Origin: Pelagibacterales bacterium SAG-MED37
Lineage (GTDB): Bacteria > Pseudomonadota > Alphaproteobacteria > Pelagibacterales > Pelagibacteraceae
Length of the DNA stretch: 64,000 nt
Direction of reading: 5' to 3'
Assembly: GCA_014653605.1 (NCBI GenBank)
Contig: JACWEG010000004.1
Coordinates: forward strand, 38,182-102,181
Of the stretch, positions 10,668 through 20,019 are shown piece after piece (position 1 is the first letter of the stretch; every line of letters starts with the position of its first letter). The position numbers and the translations under genes were made by a program. The notes below the pieces were generated by a model that was not told the origin of the DNA, did no database searches, and saw nothing but the letters and a program-made list of their open reading frames with translations.

Positions 10668-11430
10668 CAGAATCTTTTAATTTTTTACTTTCAATAAATT
10701 TTACTGAAAATATTGATAATTCATATAAAATTAATAAAGGAATAGCTAAACCAATTTGCGTTATAGGATCAGGTGGAGTCAACAATGCAGCAGCTGCAAA
10801 TATGATGACTACGACATATTTCCTTCTTTTTTTTAAAAAATCAGAATCAACTACTCCTACTCTTGCTAGCAAACTAAGGACAACAGGTAATTGAAAACTT
10901 ATTCCAAAAGCAAAGATGAGTTTCATTACAAGAGATAAATATTCATTCACTTTAGCTTCCAGCTGAATTGGTAAGTTTGTTGACAATCCTGTGCTTTCAA
11001 ATGATAAAAAGAATTTTATCGCTAAAGGCATAATCAAATAGTAGACCAACATGCCACCTAAAAAGAATAAAATCGGTGTTAAGACTAAATAGGGTATAAT
11101 TGCAATCTTTTCATGTTTATAAAGGCCTGGTGCAATAAATTTCCAAATTTGCATTAAAATAAAAGGACAAGTAACAAAAAAAGCTGTGAAAAAAGAAACT
11201 TTTAAATACGTTAAAAAAGTTTCTTGTAAAGCAGTAAAAATGAGTCGTCTATCAGACCCATCATCTTTAACGGCTTTTGCAAATGGTTCAACTAAAAAAC
11301 CATATAAGTGTTCTGCAAAAAAATAACAGGCTATAAAAAAAACTATCAGAAAAATAAAACTATTAATTAATCTTTTTCTTAATTCTGCTAAATGACTTAC
11401 GAAGCCACTTTCGTTTTCATCATGACTCAT
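10660..11430 (-). CDS. tatC: Sec-independent translocase protein TatC
   Basis: Multispanning receptor of the twin-arginine translocase, which exports folded proteins and binds the RR signal peptide. Six membrane segments can be seen over 256 aa. The N-terminal FVSHLAELRKRL motif is the family signature. It overlaps tatB by 11 bases and serS by 8 bases. The tatA-tatB-tatC order is complete here, so the cell has a full Tat system. Confidence 0.96.
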   Translation of the reverse strand: MSHDENESGFVSHLAELRKRLINSFIFLIVFFIACYFFAEHLYGFLVEPFAKAVKDDGSDRRLIFTALQETFLTYLKVSFFTAFFVTCPFILMQIWKFIAPGLYKHEKIAIIPYLVLTPILFFLGGMLVYYLIMPLAIKFFLSFESTGLSTNLPIQLEAKVNEYLSLVMKLIFAFGISFQLPVVLSLLARVGVVDSDFLKKRRKYVVVIIFAAAALLTPPDPITQIGLAIPLLILYELSIFSVKFIESKKLKDSDA

Positions 11431-11632
11431 CTTTTTTATCTACTTCTTTTTCTTTTGGATTATCTTCAATATCAATATTTGAAATTTCGCTTTGCACGTT
11501 ATTTATATATTTTTTTGCAGTACCAATCCAAGATCCAGCTTTCTTTAACATGATAGGAAAATCTTTAGGTCCAAGAACAATTATAGCAATAGCAACAACA
11601 ATTAAGATCTCAAACCAACCAATAGTAGGCAT
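11420..11632 (-). CDS. tatB: Sec-independent translocase protein TatB
   Basis: Membrane partner of TatC. The N-terminal stretch IGWFEILIVVAIAIIVLGPKDFP, with the LGPKDFP hinge, is of the TatB rather than the TatA type. An amphipathic helix (KKAGSWIGTAKKYIN) and a short charged tail follow. At 70 aa it is much shorter than E. coli TatB (about 170 aa): the long C-terminal region is essentially gone. It sits between tatA and tatC, which supports the assignment. Confidence 0.9.
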   Translation of the reverse strand: MPTIGWFEILIVVAIAIIVLGPKDFPIMLKKAGSWIGTAKKYINNVQSEISNIDIEDNPKEKEVDKKDES

Positions 11633-11637
11633 GTGAT

Positions 11638-11838
11638 TTATTCTTTATTCTTTGTATCTTGATTTTCGTCGGAAATATTTTTAGGCTCATTGTCATCAGT
11701 AACATCTGATGCCATACCTTTTTTAAAACTTTTAATTCCTTTAGCAACATCACCCATAAGGCTAGATATTTTTCCTCTACCAAATAATAATACCACAAGT
11801 ATTACAACGATAGCTATTTGCCAAATTCCAATGCTCAT
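11638..11838 (-). CDS. tatA: Sec-independent translocase protein TatA
   Basis: Pore-forming or membrane-weakening subunit of the Tat translocase. It is a 66-aa protein with the N-terminal segment [21 protein letters not shown], the FGRGK hinge, the amphipathic helix with GIKSFKKGM, and an acidic tail. The FGxGK...GIKxFKKG pattern separates TatA from TatB. It is first of the three tat genes and follows scpB after 68 bases. Confidence 0.94.
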   Translation of the reverse strand: MSIGIWQIAIVVILVVLLFGRGKISSLMGDVAKGIKSFKKGMASDVTDDNEPKNISDENQDTKNKE

Positions 11839-11906
11839 ACAAATCTTATATCCTTTTTATTTATATATTTAAAGTGTCTTTTTTTTGGATAAATTAAAAT
11901 TAAAGA

Positions 11907-12608
11907 CTAGTTCTTTTCATCTGAATCAAGAGTGCCACTGAGCATTTCATCAATATTTGAGTAAATGTCCTCTTTTTTATCGTCCTGTTTTTCTTTGTAA
12001 AATTTTCCAGTACCAAAAATTGCATTATCTATATTAGTACTGTCAATTAAGCCTGCTGCTCCTAATTCATCAACAGTTGGTAAATCAGAAAGCTTTTGAA
12101 GATTAAAATGACTCAAGAAATCATCTGTTGTTATATATTGTATTGGTTTACCTGGTACATCTTTTCTACCACCTGGCTTAACCCAGTTTAATTCCATCAA
12201 AATTTCTAGTGTGTTAGTCCCAAAAGCTACACCTCTTATTTCTTCAATTTCTGCTCTAGTAACAGGTTGGTGATAAACAATGATTGCAAGTGTTTCTATG
12301 GCGGCTCTTGATAATTTTTTTTCAACAGTTTTCTCTTGTACCATTAAATTTGATAAATTTGGTGATGTTCTAAAGGACCATTTTTTTGATATACAAACTA
12401 GGTTTATTCCACGATCTGAATATTCATTCTGAATTTTTAACAATATCTTTTCTACATCAGCCTTTTTTGAAATTTTACTTTCAATAGTTTCAATATTTAA
12501 AGGTTCTGCAGCAGCAAAAACTATAGCTTCAATTTCTTTTTCAATAGAAGTTAATTTTGAGGGAAAATTAATAATATTATCTTTTTTTTTTGTTTTTTTT
12601 TTAATCAT
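11907..12608 (-). CDS. scpB: Segregation and condensation protein B
   Basis: Winged-helix kleisin-associated subunit of the SMC-ScpAB condensin. It shows the family core EKEIEAIVFAAAEPL and RAAIETLAIIVYHQPVTRAEIEEIRGV. The first ~15 residues are lysine-rich and the last ~60 are a variable acidic tail. It overlaps scpA by four bases (ATGA). In alphaproteobacteria scpA and scpB commonly sit between nagZ and tatA, as here. Confidence 0.94.
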   Translation of the reverse strand: MIKKKTKKKDNIINFPSKLTSIEKEIEAIVFAAAEPLNIETIESKISKKADVEKILLKIQNEYSDRGINLVCISKKWSFRTSPNLSNLMVQEKTVEKKLSRAAIETLAIIVYHQPVTRAEIEEIRGVAFGTNTLEILMELNWVKPGGRKDVPGKPIQYITTDDFLSHFNLQKLSDLPTVDELGAAGLIDSTNIDNAIFGTGKFYKEKQDDKKEDIYSNIDEMLSGTLDSDEKN

Positions 12609-13345
12609 TTATTTTCTTTAATATAAATATCGTCATATAGATTCTCTTGCTTAATCTTTAAATTTCCTTCTTTAACTAATTCTAAAGAACCAGCAAATAT
12701 TCCAGCTTTACCTGTTCTCTTATATTTTGTATCGTTTTTCAAATTTTTAGGAATTAAATCATCTAGTTTTTTCCAATCCATTAATTTTCCAAAGAAATTT
12801 TTTATAGTTTTTATTCCTTCTTCTGTTGTAAAGACAGGTAACTTTGGGATGTTTATTCTTTGAAAGTCTTTAGTCATTATTATTGTGGAGTATGTTTTTA
12901 ATAATTCAAATAAATTCAGTTTATATTCACTATTATAAATTGGTTTTATCCCAGCTCTACTTCCTCTTGATCTAATTTCTCTGCCTAATCGTTTTCTCTT
13001 GAGCATTTGTTCAGAAAGTAATCTTATTAATTCTAATTTTTTTAATTGTAACTTAAGTTTTTCAGCAACTTCATGAACTTTGAATTCTTCATCAGGCGTA
13101 CCAGGTAATAAGAGTTTTGATTTTAAATAAGCTAGCCAAGTTGCCATTAATAAATATTCTGATGCAATTTCTAAGTTAAGATTTTTTTCATTTGTAATGA
13201 AATCGTGAAATTGATCCGCTAATTTTGTTATAGATATATCCTCTAAATTAACTTTTTGAGCTTTAGCTAAATCTAGCAAGACATCTAGAGGGCCGTTGTA
13301 GTTTTCAACATCAACTTTGAATAGTGCAGAATCAGATTCAATCAT
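12605..13345 (-). CDS. scpA: Segregation and condensation protein A
   Basis: Kleisin subunit that bridges the two SMC heads. The N-terminal motif NYNGPLDVLLDLAKAQKVNL and the following EYLLMATWLAYLKSKLLLP are diagnostic. Length 246 aa is typical. It lies nine bases after nagZ and overlaps scpB, so both subunits are made from one message. Confidence 0.95.
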   Translation of the reverse strand: MIESDSALFKVDVENYNGPLDVLLDLAKAQKVNLEDISITKLADQFHDFITNEKNLNLEIASEYLLMATWLAYLKSKLLLPGTPDEEFKVHEVAEKLKLQLKKLELIRLLSEQMLKRKRLGREIRSRGSRAGIKPIYNSEYKLNLFELLKTYSTIIMTKDFQRINIPKLPVFTTEEGIKTIKNFFGKLMDWKKLDDLIPKNLKNDTKYKRTGKAGIFAGSLELVKEGNLKIKQENLYDDIYIKENK

Positions 13346-13354
13346 TGAGGAATA

Positions 13355-14302
13355 TTAGCTTAAAATTTTATAAAATTCTGATGTTTTTTTAGTTATAAAT
13401 CGATCAACTAATGGTGAATTTTGTCCAACAACTGTCATTTCTTTAAGGTTTCCGTTACAATGTAGAACTATATTACAACCTGCTTTAAACGTTTTGATTG
13501 TATTTTCTTTTATAGGTCCCTTTAAACTTTTCATAGAAAGATCATCTGAAATAAGGATATTTTTAAAACCTATTCTATTTCTAATTAATTTAATTAATTT
13601 TTGTGAATGAGTTACACTATTTTTATTGTCTATGTCAGTAAATACAATATGTGCTGTCATAGCAAATAAGCTCTGTTTATTCTTAAAAGGTATAAAATCA
13701 TTTTTTGTTAAATAATCTAATTTTTTGCTTACAAATGGAGTTGAAAGATGACTGTCCACTTTGGCTAATCCATGGCCAGGAATATGTTTAATTACAGTAC
13801 CAATTCTATTTTCTTTAAAGTATTTAATACAATAATCACCTATTTTAGATACTATTTTAGGATTCCTTGAAAATGATCTATCCCCAATAACTTTATTGGC
13901 TCCTTTAATTTTTAAATCTAATACAGGCACTGTATTAATGTTAATGCCTAGCAATCTTAATAAATATGAGGTTTTATCAATAAATAATTTATAGAAAAAG
14001 TTAAATTCTCTATAATTTTTTATAAACTTATTTCCGAAAAATTCTGAAGTTAGATTATCAAATGAAATTATGTTTTTTAATCTATTAACACGCCCACCCT
14101 CTTGATCTACTAATATTGGATATTTTTTATCTTTAAAAACTTTTCTAATTGATGAAGTTAACTTAAAAGTCTGTTTTATATCTTTGATATTTCTTGAAAA
14201 TAAAATGACACCCCAAGGTTTATATTTTTTTAAAAAATTCTCCTCTTTTTTGGAGAGTTTAATTGATTTAATTCCAACAATAAAAGATCTGCGATTATTC
14301 AT
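13355..14302 (-). CDS. nagZ: Beta-N-acetylhexosaminidase
   Basis: Glycoside hydrolase family 3 enzyme that removes GlcNAc from muropeptides during cell-wall recycling. It carries DQEGGRVNRL (66-75), the His loop KHIPGHGLAKVDSHLSTP (172-189) and the nucleophile motif SDDLSM (252-257). The usual loop reads KHFPGHGDT, so this one deviates at two places but keeps the D-S-H dyad. At 315 aa it is slightly short. Its ATG overlaps the preceding small membrane gene by eight bases. Confidence 0.9.
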   Translation of the reverse strand: MNNRRSFIVGIKSIKLSKKEENFLKKYKPWGVILFSRNIKDIKQTFKLTSSIRKVFKDKKYPILVDQEGGRVNRLKNIISFDNLTSEFFGNKFIKNYREFNFFYKLFIDKTSYLLRLLGININTVPVLDLKIKGANKVIGDRSFSRNPKIVSKIGDYCIKYFKENRIGTVIKHIPGHGLAKVDSHLSTPFVSKKLDYLTKNDFIPFKNKQSLFAMTAHIVFTDIDNKNSVTHSQKLIKLIRNRIGFKNILISDDLSMKSLKGPIKENTIKTFKAGCNIVLHCNGNLKEMTVVGQNSPLVDRFITKKTSEFYKILS

Positions 14303-14558
14303 TTGTTTCTAAAAGCTTCCAAAAATTAAATTTTTTCTTTTTTTTGGTACTTGATTGCTCAACATACTCTATAATATTTTTTGTATCATCTTCAAGAATA
14401 GGTATATTTTTTGAATAAGTATTTATTTTTTGATCAATATTTTGTAAAGATCGATATGAATTTTTTTTATTAGTATCAGAAAAATAATATCTTCCTGTTA
14501 GAAATAAAAATAAACAAATAATGAATATAAATATGAAATATTTAATCTCTTTAAGCAT
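14295..14558 (-). CDS. Small single-pass membrane protein in the SPOR-gene slot
   Basis: Unrecognised 87-aa protein. Residues 5-25 form one membrane segment (YFIFIFIICLFLFLTG) after a short charged N-terminus. The rest is a polar tail with KKKKK near residue 73. In related bacteria the position between argS and nagZ is taken by an SPOR-domain protein with one N-terminal membrane segment. This one keeps the membrane anchor and position but is too short to contain an SPOR domain. It may be a shrunken descendant or a replacement. It overlaps argS by one base and nagZ by eight, so it is probably translated. Confidence 0.7.
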   Translation of the reverse strand: MLKEIKYFIFIFIICLFLFLTGRYYFSDTNKKNSYRSLQNIDQKINTYSKNIPILEDDTKNIIEYVEQSSTKKKKKFNFWKLLETNE

Positions 14559-16291
14559 TACATTTTTTCTGGAGTAGAAACACCAACTATATTCATTCCA
14601 GACTTAACTACATTAGAAATTGTTTTAAGAAAAATCAATTTATCATCAGTAATTTTTTTCTGATCATTAATAAATCTTTTTCCTGGATTATCTTTACCCA
14701 GGTTCCAGTATGAGTGAAATAATGACGCCAAGTCATATAAGTATGTCGGTATTCTATGGGGTTCAAGTTTATTACTAGCTATATCGATACATTTAGGCCA
14801 TTCAGATATTTTTTTTAAGATATTTATTTCATCATCAGTATATTGAAAATCGTAGTTGTTAATTTTGATTTCAGAATTTAAATCTTTACCAATATGTCTG
14901 AAAACTGAAGCTATTCTTGCATAACAGTACTGAACATAATATAGAGGATTATCTTTAGATTTCTCAATTACATTATCAAAATCAAAATCAAGTTCTACGT
15001 CACTACTTCTATTAAGCATAATGAATCTTGTCGCATCTTTTCCAACTTCATTAATTAAGTCATCTACTGTTATGTAATCACCTTTTCTTTTAGACATTTT
15101 AAAGGGTTTTTTATCTTTAATAAGTTTGACCAACTGGCTTACTTTACAGATCAATTTCCCTTTTGAATTTGATAATGCATCAACTGAGGATGATATTCTT
15201 TTTATATAACCTGCATGATCTGCTCCTAGAATGTTAATTAAAAAATCAAATTTTCTATCTAATTTATTTTTATGGTATGCAACGTCGCTAGCAAAATAAG
15301 TCCATGAACCATCAGTCTTTTGTAAAGCTCTGTCTTTATCATCACCAAAATCGGTTGATCTAAAAAGCAATTGCTCTCTTTCTTCCCATTTATCATTGTT
15401 TTCACCCACAGGTGCTTTGATTTTTCCTTTATAAACAAATTTAGTTTTTTGAAGGTAATCAATAACATTTTCAACTTCTCGATTAGTGACTATTTTTTTT
15501 TCACTAACAAAATTGTCATGATTAATACCTAAAATATTAAGATTCTTTTTGATCAATTTAAGTGCCTCTTCAATAGATAGTTCAGTTAGTTTTTCAGCTA
15601 TTTGATCAAAATTCTCAAAATTTATTTTTTTATTTGCATTAACTATGTTCTCAGCAAAAGTAATTAAGTAATCCCCAGGATAGAGATCTTCATTGTCTGA
15701 GGGGAAAGGTTCTTTAAAAAGGATTTCTCTTATTCTAAAATAAACAGATTTTGTAAAATTTAGAATTTGATTACCATAGTCATTGACATAATACTCTTTG
15801 GTAACTTTGTGTTTATTAAATAACAAAATATTTGCAATTACATCACCTAATATAGCTCCACGACAATGACCAACATGTAAAGGTCCAGTTGGATTAGCAG
15901 ATACAAATTCAACTAAGTAACTTTTCTTCTTTTCATTACTATTAATTCCAAAATTATCAGAATCTTTAATTATACTTTGGATAAAGTTGGTCCAAAAAAT
16001 TGGTTTAAATTTTATATTTATAAATCCTGGCTTAACAACTGAAACATCTTCAATTAAATCATCATTCTCTTTAACTGGTTTTGCCAATAATTTAGCTAAT
16101 TCTAATGGAGGTTTATTATTTAATTTTGATAAAAACATTGCGACATTTGTTGAGATGTCACTGTTAAACTTTGCTGGAGGCATCTCAGCTGTAATACCAT
16201 CTAGTCTTTCAGGTAAAACCAATTTTCCATTTTTAGCCTGATCTAATATAATTTTTTTTATTTTATCTAAATATTGTTCAAAAATGTTCAT
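14558..16291 (-). CDS. argS: Arginine--tRNA ligase
   Basis: Class I aminoacyl-tRNA synthetase for arginine. The HIGH-type motif is in FVSANPTGPLHVGHCRGA and the KMSKS-type motif is PFKMSKRKGDYITVDDL. The N-terminal Add-1 tRNA-binding domain and C-terminal DALR anticodon-binding domain are present over 577 aa. Its ATG overlaps the end of dgt by four bases. A tRNA-Arg gene of this genome lies at 51.4 kb. Confidence 0.97.
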   Translation of the reverse strand: MNIFEQYLDKIKKIILDQAKNGKLVLPERLDGITAEMPPAKFNSDISTNVAMFLSKLNNKPPLELAKLLAKPVKENDDLIEDVSVVKPGFINIKFKPIFWTNFIQSIIKDSDNFGINSNEKKKSYLVEFVSANPTGPLHVGHCRGAILGDVIANILLFNKHKVTKEYYVNDYGNQILNFTKSVYFRIREILFKEPFPSDNEDLYPGDYLITFAENIVNANKKINFENFDQIAEKLTELSIEEALKLIKKNLNILGINHDNFVSEKKIVTNREVENVIDYLQKTKFVYKGKIKAPVGENNDKWEEREQLLFRSTDFGDDKDRALQKTDGSWTYFASDVAYHKNKLDRKFDFLINILGADHAGYIKRISSSVDALSNSKGKLICKVSQLVKLIKDKKPFKMSKRKGDYITVDDLINEVGKDATRFIMLNRSSDVELDFDFDNVIEKSKDNPLYYVQYCYARIASVFRHIGKDLNSEIKINNYDFQYTDDEINILKKISEWPKCIDIASNKLEPHRIPTYLYDLASLFHSYWNLGKDNPGKRFINDQKKITDDKLIFLKTISNVVKSGMNIVGVSTPEKM

Positions 16292-17406
16292 TTAATATTA
16301 TTGTAAAGGTTTATAGCATATCGGTCTGTCATTCCTGATATAAAATCTGAAATTGCTCTATACTTATCTAATGAAAGTTGTTCTTTTGAGATAAATTTTT
16401 TTGGATTTTGTTTAATCTTATTAAATAATCTTTTAACTATAGATTTACCCTTATTATTCTTAGTTAATACATTTTTATTATTATACATTTTTGTTTTTAA
16501 AAAAAATCTAATTTCGTTTTCTGAATTCTTAATACTATCTGAGAAATCAACCATTAAAAAATTAGTTTTTACGATATCCTTTGGAGAGTTTATTTTATTT
16601 CTTGCTAGATTCTTTTTTGTATTCTTTATTAAATCCTTAATCATTAGGTCAATTGAGTCCCTTATAATTTGATAAGTTGCAATTTTATAATTTTTTTTAT
16701 TAATTTTATTTTTATATTTTTTATGAATATCTCTAAAGAATTTAATTTCAACTAGCTCTTCTAAACTAAATAGATTTGCTTTTATTCCATCTTGTATATC
16801 GTGGTTATTATAAGCTATATCATCTGAAATTGCTGATATTTGAGCTTCAATAGATGGATACGTGTTAAAATTAATCATATTTTTAAATTTTTTAATCCCT
16901 ATCAGATTATCAACTAAACTTATGTCATCTACAGGCCCATTATGTTTTAAAAGACCCTCTAAAGTTTCAATTGAAAGGTTTAAACCATTAAATCTTAGAT
17001 ACTTATTTTCCAAAAACATTACTATTCTCAAAGTTTGTAAATTATGATCAAAACCTCCATAATTTTCCATACATTCATCTAAAGAGTCTTCGCCAGCATG
17101 ACCAAAGGGCGTGTGTCCTAGATCATGAGCAAGGCTTAGACATTCAGCCAAATCCTCATTTAGATTGAGATAACGAGCAATTGATCTTGCTATTTGAGCA
17201 ACCTCCATCGAATGAGTTATTCTTGTTCGAAAATGATCACCTTCAGTATTTACAAATACTTGTGTTTTATGTTTAAGCCTTCTAAATGAAGCGCTATGAA
17301 TTATTCTGTCCCTATCCCTTTGAAATGGGCTTCTATATTTAGACGAGGATTCATTAAATATTCTACCTTTGCTTTTAAATTGTCCAATCTTTGAGTATTT
17401 TTTCAT
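16288..17406 (-). CDS. dgt: dGTPase-like HD-domain phosphohydrolase
   Basis: Deoxyguanosinetriphosphate triphosphohydrolase-like protein. The HD metal site is visible: His65 in RITHSMEVAQIAR and His94-Asp95 in LAHDLGHTPFGHAGED. The N-terminal PFQRDRDRIIHSASFRRLKHKTQV is the family signature. Length 372 aa is typical of the alphaproteobacterial group. It heads the long minus-strand operon through argS and is divergent from erpA, the usual alphaproteobacterial order. Substrate preference cannot be read from the sequence. Confidence 0.92.
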   Translation of the reverse strand: MKKYSKIGQFKSKGRIFNESSSKYRSPFQRDRDRIIHSASFRRLKHKTQVFVNTEGDHFRTRITHSMEVAQIARSIARYLNLNEDLAECLSLAHDLGHTPFGHAGEDSLDECMENYGGFDHNLQTLRIVMFLENKYLRFNGLNLSIETLEGLLKHNGPVDDISLVDNLIGIKKFKNMINFNTYPSIEAQISAISDDIAYNNHDIQDGIKANLFSLEELVEIKFFRDIHKKYKNKINKKNYKIATYQIIRDSIDLMIKDLIKNTKKNLARNKINSPKDIVKTNFLMVDFSDSIKNSENEIRFFLKTKMYNNKNVLTKNNKGKSIVKRLFNKIKQNPKKFISKEQLSLDKYRAISDFISGMTDRYAINLYNNIK

Positions 17407-17456
17407 CCTTTAAAATAAATTAATAAGTATTATATTAGTAATACCAGTGATCAATA

Positions 17457-17774
17457 ATGATAAAAGAAATTAAATTTACTGATAAAGCGCTAAAACAGAT
17501 CAATACTCTGTTGTCAAAAAAAGATAAAGGCTCTTTTTTTAGAATCGCCATCAAAGGTGGTGGATGTTCAGGATTTCAATATGAATTTACGTTTGATCAA
17601 TCAAAAGCTGCAGATGATTTAAATTTTGAAAATATTTTAATTGATAAAGCTTCTGCTGATCTTTTAAAAGGATCCGAAGTTGATTATGTTTCGGAATTAA
17701 TAGGTGAACAATTTAAAATAACTAATCCACAAACTAAATCTTCTTGCGGTTGTGGTGTGTCTTTCTCTCTTTAA
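17457..17774 (+). CDS. erpA: Iron-sulfur cluster carrier, ErpA/HesB type
   Basis: A-type iron-sulfur carrier that hands [4Fe-4S] clusters to target enzymes. Three conserved cysteines are present: Cys37 in GGGCSGFQY and Cys97/Cys99 in SCGCGVSF. Length 105 aa is typical. The erpA assignment over iscA rests on the position next to dgt and xthA, as in other alphaproteobacteria. Its stop codon overlaps the xthA start. Confidence 0.88.
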   Translation: MIKEIKFTDKALKQINTLLSKKDKGSFFRIAIKGGGCSGFQYEFTFDQSKAADDLNFENILIDKASADLLKGSEVDYVSELIGEQFKITNPQTKSSCGCGVSFSL

Positions 17775-18550
17775 TGCTCATTTCTTCCTGGAATGTAAAT
17801 TCCGTGCGAGCTCGTATTGAAAATATCAAAAGTTATCTTTTAAAGTATAAACCAGATATTTTAATGATGCAGGAGATCAAAACTGAAGATGTGAATTTTC
17901 CTTATGATGATTTTTCATCTATGGATTATGAAAGTCATGTATTTGGACAAAAAAGTTATAATGGTGTTGCTATTATTTCAAAAGGAAAATTAAAAAATAT
18001 TAGAACAGATTTAATTAAAGATAAATTAAAACAATCAAGAATAATTTCTGCTGAGCTTGAGTATAAGAAAAAAATTGTTCAATTAATTAATATCTATACT
18101 CCTAATGGAAATCCAGTTGATACAGAAAAATATGACTATAAAAAAAATTGGATGGATCAATTGATTAAACAATTAAAGTCTTTATCTAAAAAAAATTCGA
18201 ATATTATTCTCGCAGGTGACTTTAATGTGATCCCCGCTGCTGAAGATGTCTATAATGTAAAAAGTTTTGAAGATGATGCTTTGTATAGATTAGAAATAAG
18301 AAAAAAATTTAGAGAGATGCAAAATTTAGGTTTTAGTGATGTTTATAGACATTTTAATGAAACGAAAGAAGGTTATACTTTTTGGGATTATATGAGAGGT
18401 GCATGGCAAAAGAATAATGGGATGAGAATAGATCATTTTTTAGTTTCAAACTCTTTAATCGACCAAATAAAATCTATAAATATTAATAAAGACCCTAGAG
18501 GTAGAGAAAAACCTTCAGATCACACCCCCATAGAAATTAAATTAGCTTAA
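17774..18550 (+). CDS. xthA: Exodeoxyribonuclease III
   Basis: AP endonuclease and 3'-5' exonuclease of base excision repair. It shows the family pattern SSWNVNSVRARI, MQEIKTED (metal-binding Glu34), AGDFNVIPAAEDVYN and the C-terminal SDHTPI with the catalytic His. I chose the ATG that overlaps the erpA stop (TAATG). A reading frame opens 30 bases earlier, but those codons lie inside the conserved erpA C-terminus and are not part of the family fold. The encoded protein is 258 aa. Confidence 0.95.
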   Translation: MLISSWNVNSVRARIENIKSYLLKYKPDILMMQEIKTEDVNFPYDDFSSMDYESHVFGQKSYNGVAIISKGKLKNIRTDLIKDKLKQSRIISAELEYKKKIVQLINIYTPNGNPVDTEKYDYKKNWMDQLIKQLKSLSKKNSNIILAGDFNVIPAAEDVYNVKSFEDDALYRLEIRKKFREMQNLGFSDVYRHFNETKEGYTFWDYMRGAWQKNNGMRIDHFLVSNSLIDQIKSININKDPRGREKPSDHTPIEIKLA

Positions 18551-19540
18551 AGATTTTATTTTATTAACTAATTCCTCGTTAATGTTACGAGGACCTTTAT
18601 CAAGTCTGTTTTTATGTCGTCTTTCCCCAGGTAATCTTACTTCACCCATTGATTTCATCTTATCAAAGAATTCATCTGCATGTTTTTGCCAATTTGTTCC
18701 TGCAGTTTTATCAGGAGAGATAGCAAGAATAAATTCTCCTCCACTTGGTGGACCACCATCATTATTATCTTTAGCAGCTGTTTCAAAACTAAAATTATCA
18801 CCAACTAAAGCACCAGCCATTAGTTCTACCATCATAGCAATTGCTGAACCTTTATAACCACCAAAAGGTAATAATACACCACCATCAGCTATTGCACCTG
18901 GGTCAGTAGTTTCTTTACCTTCTTTAGTTAATCCTGTTCCAAGAGGTACCTTATGCCCTTCTCTTTTAGCCACTTGAACTTCACCCATTGCCATTGAGGC
19001 TGTTGCCATATCATAAACTACAGGAGTTTTTCCTGGTCTTGGCCAAGCAAATGATATTGGGTTTGTTCCAAATAATGGCTTGATTGCGCCAGCAGGTGCT
19101 ACTGCAGGCTTATAAGATGTACAAGCAAAAGCAACTAAACCTTCTTCTGCTAATTTTTCTGTTTCAGGCCACATCGCAGCCATATGGTGAGAATTATTTA
19201 TTGCAAGTACTGCAACACCATTTTCTTTTGCAGCTTTTATTAATTCAGGTATGCCTTTATTTAAAACCACAGGTGCTAAACAATTATTACCTTGAACTTT
19301 AATTACTGAAGCTGAAATCTTTTTGATTTCTGGCTTTCCTTTACCATTAATTTTTCCACTTTTTAAACCACTTACATAAGCTGGTAATCTAAATAAACCA
19401 TGAGATAAAGAACCATCACGTTCAGCATTTCTGATTAAATCTGATAATATAGATGCTGTTTCATCATCACATCCATTAGCTAATAAAGTCTTTTTAGCTA
19501 AATCAAATATTTCATCTAGTGTAAGGGAAACCGTACTCAC
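18542..19540 (-). CDS. Ldh_2-family NAD(P)H-dependent reductase, DpkA-like
   Basis: Member of the malate/L-lactate dehydrogenase 2 family. The segments NNSHHMAAMWPETEKLAEEGL, KPLFGTNPISFAWP and LLPFGGYKGSAIAMMVELMAG most resemble delta1-piperideine-2-carboxylate / delta1-pyrroline-2-carboxylate reductases. That would place it in D-lysine or hydroxyproline-type amino-acid use. Substrate is an inference; malate, lactate or ureidoglycolate relatives share much of this. It starts with GTG directly preceded by AAGGG, too close for a standard ribosome site. The end overlaps xthA tail to tail by nine bases. Confidence 0.82.
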   Translation of the reverse strand: MSTVSLTLDEIFDLAKKTLLANGCDDETASILSDLIRNAERDGSLSHGLFRLPAYVSGLKSGKINGKGKPEIKKISASVIKVQGNNCLAPVVLNKGIPELIKAAKENGVAVLAINNSHHMAAMWPETEKLAEEGLVAFACTSYKPAVAPAGAIKPLFGTNPISFAWPRPGKTPVVYDMATASMAMGEVQVAKREGHKVPLGTGLTKEGKETTDPGAIADGGVLLPFGGYKGSAIAMMVELMAGALVGDNFSFETAAKDNNDGGPPSGGEFILAISPDKTAGTNWQKHADEFFDKMKSMGEVRLPGERRHKNRLDKGPRNINEELVNKIKSLS

Positions 19541-19554
19541 CCTTATATTAAATA

Positions 19555-20019
19555 CTATCTATGTTTTCTTTTCAAATCTTTTTTTAGATCTTCGTGGTCA
19601 CCAACAACTGTATGATATCTGCTCTTAGTGACATATTTTTCTAAAAAAGGAACTGCCAATAATGGAAGGAAACCACCGATAACAATTCCAAAAGCAGCAC
19701 TTTGTAAATCTGGGTCAGCTAAAGCTGCTATAAAGTCTGCAATGATATGAGCTAAAACTATTCCAACTATACCAGCAATCGCTCCATTAGAGATAATTTT
19801 AAGAAATCTATTGATACTCCAACCAGTATAAAATCCAATTAAAGGTATTAATGTGTGAATAAAGCCAAAAGTTGCTCCTCTTAAAATGCTATGTTCCTCT
19901 ATTAGTTCTTCCATAAAGTGAAGAAACTCTGGTAATTCATGTGAATGACCTTCTGCTGCTCTAACAAATGTAAAACCAAAAATACACATCGCTAAAGTTA
20001 AAAAACTTATTTTTTTCAT
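19555..20019 (-). CDS. Membrane protein of unknown function, Zur-linked
   Basis: I do not recognise this family. The 154-aa protein begins with a likely signal peptide (residues 1-21, ending near FTFVRAA). A histidine-rich stretch follows (GHSHELPEFLHFMEELIEEH, 24-43), then about three hydrophobic segments (48-68, 74-98, 104-124) and a basic tail. Its ATG overlaps the stop of the upstream Zur-type regulator by one base, so both are translated from the same Zur-controlled message. The histidine cluster on the predicted periplasmic side and the Zur link suggest a role in zinc acquisition or buffering; that is inference. Confidence 0.75.
   Translation of the reverse strand: MKKISFLTLAMCIFGFTFVRAAEGHSHELPEFLHFMEELIEEHSILRGATFGFIHTLIPLIGFYTGWSINRFLKIISNGAIAGIVGIVLAHIIADFIAALADPDLQSAAFGIVIGGFLPLLAVPFLEKYVTKSRYHTVVGDHEDLKKDLKRKHR

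Noticed and set aside
17744..17773. Longer N-terminus for XthA
   Set aside because: These codons overlap the conserved cysteine end of erpA; the ATG overlapping the erpA stop matches the family start.
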